This document shows, one piece after another, positions 1-5,902 of a stretch of 5,902 nucleotides of DNA. The position numbers were made by a program, and so were the translations under genes. The DNA comes from an uncultured Lysobacteraceae bacterium. Its GTDB lineage: Bacteria; Pseudomonadota; Gammaproteobacteria; Xanthomonadales; Xanthomonadaceae. Below the pieces are notes generated by a model. The model worked only from the letters and a program-made list of their open reading frames with translations. It did not search any database and was not told the DNA's origin. The stretch covers positions 1 through 5,902 of the forward strand of contig CAMLSB010000120.1 of the NCBI GenBank assembly GCA_946482565.1. Direction: 5' to 3'. Each line of letters begins with the position of its first letter. Position 1 is the first letter of the stretch.

Positions 1-1
1 C

Positions 2-2167
2 GCGCGCAGTTCCGACCCGGGCGTGGCCGCGCTGCTGCGCGACGCCGCCGCCGAACTCGAGGTCCGCAACAACGACGGCCTGACCCCGCTCGGCGTCGCT
101 TGCGCCGCAGGCAACTGGCGCCTCGCGCGCTTCCTGCTCGAGCGTGGGGCCGTGGTCCAGGCCGATGGCGCGACGCCCGCGCTGCTCGCCGCCGCCGGCG
201 CGGAGGACGACGACGCGGCCGGCGTGCAGCTGCTGCTCAAGCACAAGGCGCGCGTGGATGCGCGCGACCTGCAGGGCCGCAGCGCGCTGCACGAAGCCGC
301 GTTCCGCGGCCACGCCGAAATCATCGCCGCGCTGCTCGCCGCACATGCCGACGTGCATGCGCGCGACGGCCGCGGCCGCACGCCATTGCTCGCCGCCGCG
401 CGCGGCGGCAGCGCCGTTGCCGCCGATGTGCTCGCAGCGGCGGGCGCCGACGTGCATGCAGTGGACGTCGACGGCCATGGCGCGCTCGTGCTGGCCTGCG
501 TCGCGTCCACGCCTTCCCCGGAACTCGTGCGCCGGCTGCTCGCGCTCGGCGCCGATCCGTCGCTGGTCGACCGCGAGGGCCGCCGCGCGCTGGACCACGC
601 CGTGCAGGCGGGGCGCTGGTCGCTGGTCGCGGTGCTCGATCCTTCGCATCCGCTGCCCGCCGCGCTCGCCGACGACGATGCGGCGCCGGGAACGGAACAG
701 GCTTCCGGAGCGGTAGCCGACGACGACGTTGCCCAGGTCGAAGCGCCTCCCACGCCGGACGTGGAAGCGCGCGAAGGCCTTGCCGACAGTCGCCTCTTCG
801 CGCTGCTCGCGCAGGGGTCCGGCGGCATCGTCGAACTCGCACCCTTGCTCGACGCCGCGCGCTCCCCCGCGGGTGCAGGCGGCCTGGCGCTTTTCCTCGA
901 GGCGTGCGCCGCCGAGGGCCACGACGGCGCGCGCGAGGCGTGCGAATCCTTCGCGCTGGCCCTGTGCGAGCGCGGCGCGGATCCCTTCGGCACGTCCCGC
1001 GCCGGCAATCCGCCACTGGCGCTCGCGGTGCGGCTTGGCTGGCTGCGGTTGTGCGAACGGTTGCTCGACGCCGGCGCCGACACCGCCGCGCGCGACGCGC
1101 ACGGCATGACGCCGCTGCACCTCGCCGCGGCGCTCGGCCGCGAGCCCGCGCTGAAGCTGCTGGTGCGCCACGGCGCCGCGCCCGACGCGCGCGCGCCCGA
1201 TGGCCAGACGCCGCTCGGCGTCGCCTTGTCGAGCGGCCGCCGCGACCTCGTCGACTGGCTGGAATGGCATGGCTGGCCGCTGCCGCAGCGCAAGCTGCAG
1301 CCCGCCGACCTGCCGGCGGCCGCGATCGTGGGCGATTCGGGGGCCGTGCGGCGCCTGCTGGACCTCGGTTTCCCGATCGACGCCGCGGATGCGCAGGGCT
1401 GCACGGCGCTGCTGCGCGCCGCCGGCGGCGGCCACCGCGAATGCGTCGAGCTGCTGCTCGATCGCGGCGCCGATCCGCGCCTGGCAGCGCAGACCGGCGC
1501 GACGCCGCTGTCGGCCGCGGTGAGCATGCGCCACGCCGCGATCGTCGACCGCCTGCTCGGCGCGGGCGCCGGCCTCGAGCAACGCCTGCCCGGCGAAGTC
1601 ACCGTGCTCATGCTCGCCGCCGCGCTCGGCCTGCCCGATCTCGTCGCGCGCCTGCTCCAGGCCGGTGCCGACGTCCATGCCTGCGACGCGCAAGGCCTGA
1701 CCCCGCTGCATTGCGCGGTCCTGTTCGCGTTCACCGCGCGCGAGAAGCCGCGCGTGCTCGCCCTGCTCGACACGCTGCTGCTCGCCGGCGCCGAACCCGA
1801 TGCGCGCGCCGGCCCTGTCACGCCGCTGCTGCTGTTGCTCGGATCGCGCGCCGAACCCGGCACCGCCTGCGACGAGGACGTGGTCCATGCCGCGATCGAG
1901 CGGCTGCTCGACGAGGACGTCGCGCTCGACGTGCAGGACCAGCGCGGCTTCGGCCCGCTGCACCTCGCCGCGTTGCATGGCCTGCTGCGCGTGACCCAGC
2001 GGCTGCTGCGCGCGGGCTGCGACCCGGGCCTGCGCGACGGGCTGAACCGCACGCCGCGCGAAGTCGCGGTGATGCGCGGCTTCGTGGATGTCGCCGGCGA
2101 ATACGCGCCCGCGCAGCCGGGCGGCGCTTCGCTCGCCCGCTTCCTGCGCCCGCCGCCGACGCCTTGA
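2..2167 (+). CDS. Ankyrin-repeat protein, C-terminal part (5' end outside window)
   Basis: The frame is open from the left edge to a TGA at 2165-2167, giving about 721 residues. A GTG at 23 could be read as a start, but it has no Shine-Dalgarno sequence and falls inside a repeat, so I treat the gene as truncated by the window. Numbering from the Val at 23, ankyrin repeats are clear at about 18-47, 84-115, 116-148, 360-391, 393-415, 458-488, 491-520, 525-556 and 641-671. Helix-turn signatures include TPLHLAA (363-369), TPLHCAV (560-566) and GPLHLAA (644-650). More degenerate units fill most of the rest. An acidic, Ala/Pro-rich linker at about 206-255 separates a first repeat block from the others, and 568-590 is a lengthened repeat. 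Ankyrin repeats are protein-binding scaffolds; no catalytic domain is visible here and the partner is unknown. There is no signal peptide or membrane segment in the visible part. The gene converges on the antiporter and ends one base before the REP pair. Confidence 0.93.
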   Translation, partial: ARSSDPGVAALLRDAAAELEVRNNDGLTPLGVACAAGNWRLARFLLERGAVVQADGATPALLAAAGAEDDDAAGVQLLLKHKARVDARDLQGRSALHEAAFRGHAEIIAALLAAHADVHARDGRGRTPLLAAARGGSAVAADVLAAAGADVHAVDVDGHGALVLACVASTPSPELVRRLLALGADPSLVDREGRRALDHAVQAGRWSLVAVLDPSHPLPAALADDDAAPGTEQASGAVADDDVAQVEAPPTPDVEAREGLADSRLFALLAQGSGGIVELAPLLDAARSPAGAGGLALFLEACAAEGHDGAREACESFALALCERGADPFGTSRAGNPPLALAVRLGWLRLCERLLDAGADTAARDAHGMTPLHLAAALGREPALKLLVRHGAAPDARAPDGQTPLGVALSSGRRDLVDWLEWHGWPLPQRKLQPADLPAAAIVGDSGAVRRLLDLGFPIDAADAQGCTALLRAAGGGHRECVELLLDRGADPRLAAQTGATPLSAAVSMRHAAIVDRLLGAGAGLEQRLPGEVTVLMLAAALGLPDLVARLLQAGADVHACDAQGLTPLHCAVLFAFTAREKPRVLALLDTLLLAGAEPDARAGPVTPLLLLLGSRAEPGTACDEDVVHAAIERLLDEDVALDVQDQRGFGPLHLAALHGLLRVTQRLLRAGCDPGLRDGLNRTPREVAVMRGFVDVAGEYAPAQPGGASLARFLRPPPTP

Positions 2168-2168
2168 C

Positions 2169-2228
2169 GTAGAGCCGACCCATGGTCGGCTTCACCGCGT
2201 CCGCCAGCCGACCATGGGTCGGCTCTAC
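2169..2228. repeat. REP pair: two inverted GTAG-type palindromes
   Basis: Positions 2169-2191 and 2206-2228 are perfect 23-bp reverse complements separated by 14 bp (2192-2205). Each half is itself a hairpin with 8-bp arms AGCCGACC and GGTCGGCT: 2173-2180 with 2184-2191 (loop CAT), and 2206-2213 with 2217-2224 (loop ATG). Both outer ends carry the tetranucleotide GTAG (2169-2172, and 2225-2228 on the minus strand). GTAG-ended short palindromes, often in inverted pairs, are the hallmark of REP elements moved by RAYT (TnpA_REP) transposases and are abundant in Stenotrophomonas (SMAG) and relatives. The pair fills the whole gap between two convergent genes. Its right GTAG contains the antiporter stop codon TAG (2225-2227, minus strand). 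It may stabilise mRNA 3' ends or help stop transcription from both sides, but there is no T-tract, so it is not a classical intrinsic terminator. No RAYT gene lies in the window. Confidence 0.9.
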
Positions 2229-4036
2229 GATCCGGTGTCGCGCTTCTCCACCATCCCGCCGAGCACGCCCTCGCCGCGATCCGCCGCGAACAGTTCCTCC
2301 AGGTCGCGCCGCGCCTCCTGCGACGTCTGGATCAGCGCCACTTCGTCGTCGTACACCTGGTGCTGCGCGCGCAGCAGTGCCTCGTCGTGCTCGCGGAAGC
2401 GCTCGGCGCGGCGCGCCGCGACCTCCTCGCGTTCGCCCAGCGCGACCAGCACCCGCTCGCCCATCTTCAGGCTCGAGAAGAATGTCTCGCGGATGACCTC
2501 GACGCCGAGGTCCATCAATTCCCAGGCATGCCGGCGGTTGCGGGCGCGCGCGAACACCGTCGCGTCGGGATAGAGCCGCCGCACCGTGCGCACCGCCTGC
2601 AGGTTCGCCTCGACGTCCTCGACCGCGATCACGAACACGCGCACGCCGCCGGCGCCGGCCGCGCGCAGCAGCGCCGGCTGCGCGGGATCGCCGTAATAGA
2701 TCTGGCTGCCGAAGCGGCGCACGAAATCCACTTGCTCCGGGCTGTGCTCGATCGCCACGAACGGGATGCGTTGCGCCAGCAGCAGGCGCGCGACGACCTG
2801 GCCGAAGCGGCCGAAGCCGGCGACCAGGACCTGCGGATGCGTGTCGGGAATGTCGTCGAAGGGACGCGCCGGCTTGCGCGCCACGGCGTCGCCGAGCAGC
2901 CGCGCCATCGCGATCAGCAGCAGTGGCGTCAGCGCCATCGACACGCCGACCATCGCCACGAGCCGGTCGTGCAGCGCGCCGTCGAACAGCGCGGCCTTCT
3001 CCGCTTCGCCGAACACGACGAACGCGAACTCGCCGCCGAGCGCCAGCACGCTGCCCAGCAGCAGCGCTTCGCGCGGCGCGAGCCGACCCGGCCGCAGCCC
3101 CACGGCGAACAGGATCGCGAACTTCACCGCGATCAGCAGCAGCACGCCCAGCGCGATCGTTCCCGGCTCCGACGCGACCCGGCCGAGGTCGATGCTCATG
3201 CCCACCGCCATGAAGAACAGGCCGAGCAGCAGGCCTTCGAACGGCTGGATCTGCGCCTCGAGCTCGTGCCGGAATTCCGAATCGGCGAGGAGCACGCCGG
3301 CGAGGAACGCGCCCAGGCCCATGCTCAGCCCGGCCAGCTGCATCAACCACGCGCTGCCGAGCACCACCAGCAGCGCCGTCGCGGTGAAGACCTCCGGCAT
3401 GCGGGTGCGCGCCACGATCCTGAACACGTGGCGCAGCAGCACGCGCCCGCCGAACACCAGCGCCGCGATCGCGCCCAGCGCGCGCAGGGCCGCCCACCAC
3501 GGCGACTGGATGTCGCCGCCGACGTGGCCCAGCAGCGGGATCGCCGCCAGCAGCGGGATCGCCGCCAGGTCCTGGAACAACAGGATCGCGAACGCCAGCC
3601 GCCCGTAGTCGCCGTTCAGCGCCTTGCGTTCCGACAGCAGCTGCAGCCCGACAGCGGTGGACGAGAACGCCAGCCCGAAGCCCACCACGATCGCGGCACG
3701 CCAGTCGATGCCCAGGGCCAGCGCGATCCCGCCGAGGGCGAGGCCACTTGCCAGGACCTGCGCGCCGCCCGCGCCGAACACGGGCCGCCGCATCACCCGC
3801 AGGCGCGAAGGCGACAGTTCCAGCCCGATCACGAACAGCAGCATCACCACGCCGATCTCGCTGGCGGCCAGCACGGGGTCCGCGTCCGCCACCGCGCGCA
3901 GCCCATGCGGCCCGAGCATCACGCCGGCGGCAAGGTAGCCGAGCACCGCGCCGAGGCCGAAACGCTTGAACACGGGGACCGCGATGACCGCCGCGAGCAG
4001 GAAGAGGAGGGCGAGTTCGATTCCGCTACCGTGCAT
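2225..4036 (-). CDS. CPA2-family cation:proton antiporter, KefB/KefC type, with RCK domain
   Basis: Complete gene of 603 residues, close to the length of E. coli KefC and KefB. ATG at 4034-4036 follows GGAGGG (4041-4046) at a 4-base gap. Residues 1-380 hold about 13 hydrophobic segments typical of a Na+/H+ exchanger membrane domain. Family motifs include SSTAVG (125-130), FQD (154-156, with the conserved acidic residue of the transport site) and LGAFLAGVLLADSE (241-254). After a linker, an RCK/TrkA-N domain starts near 401, with the dinucleotide-binding loop GFGRFG (407-412) and Glu430 at the end of the second strand, as expected for NAD(H) binding. A charged, probably helical tail (about 535-585) follows. 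Expected role: K+ efflux or K+/H+ exchange across the inner membrane, gated by the RCK domain. In KefC gating is by glutathione and its adducts; here the regulatory loop 257-266 has Gln262 and Gln264 where E. coli KefC has acidic residues. No kefF- or kefG-like partner lies beside it. KefB and KefC cannot be told apart from this. The TAG stop lies inside the REP pair. Confidence 0.95.
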   Translation of the reverse strand: MHGSGIELALLFLLAAVIAVPVFKRFGLGAVLGYLAAGVMLGPHGLRAVADADPVLAASEIGVVMLLFVIGLELSPSRLRVMRRPVFGAGGAQVLASGLALGGIALALGIDWRAAIVVGFGLAFSSTAVGLQLLSERKALNGDYGRLAFAILLFQDLAAIPLLAAIPLLGHVGGDIQSPWWAALRALGAIAALVFGGRVLLRHVFRIVARTRMPEVFTATALLVVLGSAWLMQLAGLSMGLGAFLAGVLLADSEFRHELEAQIQPFEGLLLGLFFMAVGMSIDLGRVASEPGTIALGVLLLIAVKFAILFAVGLRPGRLAPREALLLGSVLALGGEFAFVVFGEAEKAALFDGALHDRLVAMVGVSMALTPLLLIAMARLLGDAVARKPARPFDDIPDTHPQVLVAGFGRFGQVVARLLLAQRIPFVAIEHSPEQVDFVRRFGSQIYYGDPAQPALLRAAGAGGVRVFVIAVEDVEANLQAVRTVRRLYPDATVFARARNRRHAWELMDLGVEVIRETFFSSLKMGERVLVALGEREEVAARRAERFREHDEALLRAQHQVYDDEVALIQTSQEARRDLEELFAADRGEGVLGGMVEKRDTGS

Positions 4037-4040
4037 GGGT

Positions 4041-4046
4041 CCCTCC
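4041..4046 (-). promoter_or_regulatory. Ribosome binding site of the antiporter
   Basis: On the minus strand GGAGGG lies 4 bases before the ATG at 4034-4036. It supports this start over later Met codons, and the protein also begins directly with the first membrane helix, as expected for the family. Confidence 0.75.
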
Positions 4047-4056
4047 GTTGGTCGCG

Positions 4057-4085
4057 ATTATGCGTTGCGCCACGGAAGAAAACGG
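4057..4085 (-). promoter_or_regulatory. Candidate sigma70-type promoter of the antiporter (weak)
   Basis: On the minus strand CATAAT (4057-4062) matches five of six bases of the -10 consensus. At a 17-bp spacing the -35 position (4080-4085) reads CCGTTT, which is a poor match. Transcription would begin near 4050 and leave a leader of only about 14 bases, just enough to hold the GGAGGG. A different promoter further upstream is possible. Confidence 0.35.
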
Positions 4086-4109
4086 ATACATGGCGGATCC
4101 GGGCCTCGA

Positions 4110-4122
4110 GCGGCCTGGCCGC
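4110..4122. promoter_or_regulatory. 13-bp perfect palindrome in the divergent control region
   Basis: GCGGCC, a central T, then GGCCGC forms perfect 6-bp inverted arms. It ends 4 bp before the -35 box of the rightward gene and lies upstream of the candidate antiporter promoter, so a dimeric regulator bound here could act on both genes. GC-only palindromes arise easily in DNA of this composition, and the motif matches no regulator site I recognise. Confidence 0.25.
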
Positions 4123-4126
4123 GCGA

Positions 4127-4155
4127 TTGACACCCCCGGAATCGGGAGGCATAAA
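4127..4155 (+). promoter_or_regulatory. Sigma70-type promoter of the NSG-repeat surface protein
   Basis: TTGACA (4127-4132) is a perfect -35 consensus. After exactly 17 bp comes CATAAA (4150-4155), which matches four of six -10 positions, including the important A at position 2. Transcription would begin near 4162 and give a leader of about 28 bases containing the ribosome binding site. This is the best promoter in the window and suggests the gene does not need an alternative sigma factor. Confidence 0.65.
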
Positions 4156-4177
4156 GGTTTCTTGCTCGGGGAAAGGC

Positions 4178-4184
4178 AAGGGGA
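4178..4184 (+). promoter_or_regulatory. Ribosome binding site of the NSG-repeat surface protein
   Basis: AAGGGGA lies 5 bases before the ATG at 4190 and decides the start. An earlier ATG at 4185 is out of frame, sits almost on the purine tract and is followed by a stop after 20 codons. Confidence 0.7.
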
Positions 4185-4189
4185 ATGCG

Positions 4190-4336
4190 ATGCACGGCAT
4201 CAATCGGGAAGGCTCCGTCCGGAAGGCGGCCCGTCAACGCAAATTGAAGGTCGCACCGGTCACGCGTGCGGTCCGCAGTGCCCTCGCGGCCTCCGCGGCG
4301 ATGCTGGCGCTGGCCGGCACCGGCCCGGCGCTGGCA
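4190..4336 (+). other. Signal peptide of the NSG-repeat protein (residues 1-49)
   Basis: The n-region (about residues 1-30) is unusually long and carries nine basic residues. The hydrophobic core spans about 31-42 and is rich in Ala and Leu. A Gly/Pro-containing c-region ends in ALA before Gly50, a good signal peptidase I site. Large autotransporters often have extended signal peptides, but this n-region does not resemble the conserved ESPR motif (MNKIYRV-like), so I do not call it one. Confidence 0.75.
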
Positions 4337-5902
4337 GGCGATTGCACCGCGCCGGCAAGCGGCACGATCCATTGCAATGGCGACTTCGCCGATACCCTCA
4401 ACTTCAGCGTCGAGGACCTGACCCTCATCGTCGGGGACCAGGCGCCATCGACCATCGCGCCGCCCGCGGGCAACGCCGGCATCCTCGCCGACTGGGCCGG
4501 GCACATCGGCGTCACCAATTCCGCCGAAATCGTGGCCTACGCGGACGGCATCGATGCCGTCGGCAGCGGCGACATCGACATCGACAACGCGGGGAACATC
4601 GACGTTTCCTCCGCCGGACAGGTCATCGGCATCTACGCCTACACCGACGGCGGCGACGTCACCATCGCCAACAGCGGCGACATCGGCGCCTACTCGATGG
4701 GCGGCCTGGCGGACGGCATCTTCGCCTCGGGCGGCGACGTTTCCGTGTCCAACAGCGGCGCGATCGGCGCCGACGGCTACGACTGGGCCGCGGGCATCGA
4801 GGCGCAGGGCACGGGCAGCACCAGCGTCTCGAATGACGGTTCGATCAGCGCCTACACGTATGCAGCGGGCGGTTATGCGTTCGGCATCTACGCCACCGGC
4901 TCCGACGTGACGGTCGCCAACGGTGGCGACGTCGAGGCGCAGGGCTACCACGCCAACGGCATCTACGTGCAGTCGGGTGGCAACGCGTCGGTCGACAACG
5001 GCGGCTCGGTCACGGCGGGCGGGCTCTACACGAGCCTGTACGCGACCGGCATCCATGCCGCCAGCGGCGGCCTGGACAGCGCGGTGTCGGTCACGAACAG
5101 CGGCGACGTCACGGTCAACGGCTATGCGGGTGCGACCGGCATCGAAGTCCTCGCTACGGGCGCGGGCAGCACGGCGAGCGCCAGCAACAGCGGCGACGTC
5201 TACGTCAACACCTATTACAAATACGCCTCCGGCTCGTCCGGCATCGTCGCGTCCGCGGATGGCGACGCCACGGTGGACAACAGCGGCGGCATCGAGGTGC
5301 ACGCCTACGGCCTGGCCTACGGGGCGATGGCGCTGTCGTTCAACGGCGACGCGTCGGCCACCAACTCCGGCAACATCGACGTCAGCAACGAGTCGATCCT
5401 CTATTACGGCGCCAGCGGCATCGTGTCGTCCTCGCAGAACGGCGCGGCGTTCGCCGACAACAGCGGCGGCATCGACGTCTCGACCAAATACATCGGCACC
5501 GGCATCGACGCCAGCGGCCTGGCGGGCGCGACGGTCTCGAACAGCGGCGACATCGCGGTCGACGCCTGGCGCGCGTACGGCATCCGCGCCAGCGCGGGCG
5601 CGGGCGACGTCTCCGTGGACAACAGCGGCAACATCGGCGCGACGTACACCGGCACCCTCTCCGACGGCAAGGCCTGGGGCATCCTCGCGCTGACCACCGC
5701 CGGCGACATCAGCGTCGTCAACTCCGGCGCGATCTCCACCGACGTCACCGACCAGTCGGTGGGCATCTTCGCCCGCCCCGGCGAGGGCAACGCGTCGGTC
5801 ACCAACACCGGCACGATCGACGCGGCCAGCTACATCGGCACGGCCGCGGGCATCTTCGCGCGCGCCGACTACGGCGACGTCGCGGTGGACAACGGCGGCG
5901 CG
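4190..5902 (+). CDS. Large NSG-repeat secreted protein, probable autotransporter passenger/adhesin (3' end outside window)
   Basis: Reading from ATG 4190, all 571 codons to the right edge are open, so this is the 5' part of a longer gene. Residues 1-49 form a long signal peptide with about nine Lys/Arg before a hydrophobic core and an ALA-G cleavage site. The mature protein starts with a short segment holding Cys52 and Cys62, which could form a disulfide. From Asn110 to the edge, 17 units of 23-33 residues repeat the pattern [S/T/A]-V-x-N-[S/G]-G-[D/N/A/S]-I, each paired with a Gly-Ile strand such as GIYA or GIFA. Alternating small and beta-branched residues with Gly/Asn turns are the usual signature of a right-handed beta-helix. 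Similar repeats are common in type Va autotransporter passengers of Xanthomonadaceae and other proteobacteria. I therefore infer a surface or secreted adhesin, but the diagnostic C-terminal beta-barrel would lie outside the window. A two-partner-secreted or barrel-less beta-helix protein remains possible. The gene is divergent from the antiporter and has its own promoter. Confidence 0.88.
   Translation, partial: MHGINREGSVRKAARQRKLKVAPVTRAVRSALAASAAMLALAGTGPALAGDCTAPASGTIHCNGDFADTLNFSVEDLTLIVGDQAPSTIAPPAGNAGILADWAGHIGVTNSAEIVAYADGIDAVGSGDIDIDNAGNIDVSSAGQVIGIYAYTDGGDVTIANSGDIGAYSMGGLADGIFASGGDVSVSNSGAIGADGYDWAAGIEAQGTGSTSVSNDGSISAYTYAAGGYAFGIYATGSDVTVANGGDVEAQGYHANGIYVQSGGNASVDNGGSVTAGGLYTSLYATGIHAASGGLDSAVSVTNSGDVTVNGYAGATGIEVLATGAGSTASASNSGDVYVNTYYKYASGSSGIVASADGDATVDNSGGIEVHAYGLAYGAMALSFNGDASATNSGNIDVSNESILYYGASGIVSSSQNGAAFADNSGGIDVSTKYIGTGIDASGLAGATVSNSGDIAVDAWRAYGIRASAGAGDVSVDNSGNIGATYTGTLSDGKAWGILALTTAGDISVVNSGAISTDVTDQSVGIFARPGEGNASVTNTGTIDAASYIGTAAGIFARADYGDVAVDNGGA
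4517..5902 (+). repeat. Coding repeat array: 17 N-x-G units, mean period about 86 bp
   Basis: The Asn codon opening each N-x-G motif lies at 4517, 4586, 4670, 4751, 4832, 4919, 4997, 5096, 5186, 5279, 5363, 5459, 5540, 5621, 5720, 5804 and 5891. Every spacing is a multiple of three (69 to 99 bp, mean 86 bp or 28.6 residues), so unit length varies without breaking the frame. DNA identity between units is low overall but high at the motif. For example, GACAACAGCGGCGGCATCGA occurs exactly at 5276-5295 and 5456-5475, 180 bp apart, and AACAGCGGCGACGTC occurs at 5096 and 5186, 90 bp apart. The array continues past the right edge. Confidence 0.85.

Noticed and set aside
321..1016. 231-codon open frame on the minus strand inside the ankyrin gene
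   Set aside because: It is Arg-rich low-complexity sequence with no recognisable motif, lies fully antisense to a clear ankyrin frame, and is typical of GC-rich shadow frames. The 690-codon plus-strand frame at 100-2172 is rejected for the same reason.
2169..2228. REP pair considered as a classical intrinsic terminator
   Set aside because: The hairpins are strong, but neither strand has a following T-tract. A role in transcription end formation is possible but not shown by the sequence.
2182..2496. ATG in the REP palindrome starting a 104-codon plus-strand frame
   Set aside because: The ATG is the loop of the palindrome, there is no ribosome binding site, and the product is Arg/Pro-rich and antisense to the antiporter C-terminus.
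1818..3500. 560-codon open frame on the minus strand crossing the ankyrin 3' end, the REP pair and the antiporter
   Set aside because: It runs through two well-supported genes in another frame and its product is Arg/Ala low-complexity with no family motif. The antiporter frame has all the expected motifs.
4135..4146. Small inverted repeat CCCG-GAAT-CGGG between the -35 and -10 boxes
   Set aside because: Four-base GC arms are expected often by chance in this DNA, and nothing else supports an operator here.
4185..4247. ATG at 4185 starting a 20-codon upstream frame that overlaps the surface protein start
   Set aside because: It lies only one or two bases after the purine tract, too close for good initiation, and the peptide has no notable features. 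The ATG at 4190 has proper spacing and leads into the signal peptide.
4048..4836. 262-codon plus-strand frame starting in the divergent control region
   Set aside because: It is out of frame with the signal peptide and repeat frame and encodes an Arg/His-rich shadow of the repeats. The same applies to plus-strand frames at 4554-4910 and 4923-5693 and the minus-strand frame at 5404-5814.
4058..5302. 414-codon minus-strand frame rich in RDxAAVGD-like repeats
   Set aside because: Its regular pattern is the antisense image of the NSG repeats. It also covers the promoter and start of the surface protein. No signal, motif or ribosome binding site supports it.
4517..5902. Regular spacing of about 86 bp, considered as a CRISPR or satellite array
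   Set aside because: Spacings vary from 69 to 99 bp but always by multiples of three, identity is limited to a few codons, and the frame is open throughout, so the periodicity is protein-level.

Overview
The window reads as chromosomal DNA of a high-GC gammaproteobacterium, most likely of the Xanthomonadaceae/Lysobacteraceae (Lysobacter, Luteimonas or Stenotrophomonas-like). Three things point there: GC-rich codon use with strong third-position G/C bias; a pair of REP palindromes ending in GTAG, the style known from Stenotrophomonas and Xanthomonas (SMAG-type); and the combination of a large ankyrin protein, a KefB/KefC-type antiporter and a large NSG-repeat surface protein. The assignment is inference from sequence style only.

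Layout. (1) Positions 2-2167, plus strand: the 3' part of a long ankyrin-repeat gene whose start lies left of the window. (2) Positions 2168-2228: a REP pair that fills the whole gap between two convergent genes. It begins one base after the ankyrin stop and supplies the stop codon of the gene on the other strand. (3) Positions 2225-4036, minus strand: a complete 603-residue monovalent cation:proton antiporter of the CPA2 family, with a KefC-like membrane domain followed by an RCK/TrkA-N NAD-binding domain. (4) Positions 4037-4189: a 153-bp divergent control region. It holds a ribosome binding site for each flanking gene, a near-consensus sigma70-type promoter for the rightward gene, a weaker promoter candidate for the antiporter, and a 13-bp perfect palindrome. 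(5) Position 4190 to the right edge, plus strand: the first 571 codons of a large secreted repeat protein, still open at the window end. It has a long basic signal peptide and then 17 units built around an N-x-G motif, about 29 residues each. This is the pattern of a beta-helical autotransporter passenger or adhesin. Because it has no stop inside the window it is easy to miss, and the longer ORFs in other frames over the same DNA are shadows.

The genes do not form an operon: gene 1 converges on gene 2, and genes 2 and 3 diverge. Expected locations are cytoplasm or undetermined (ankyrin protein), inner membrane (antiporter) and cell surface or secreted (repeat protein). No shared pathway is evident. 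The most interesting points are the REP pair fitted exactly between two stop codons, the near absence of Lys and Arg from the surface protein, and neutral substitutions in the antiporter's regulatory loop. No CRISPR array, RNA gene, insertion sequence or recognisable defence system was seen.
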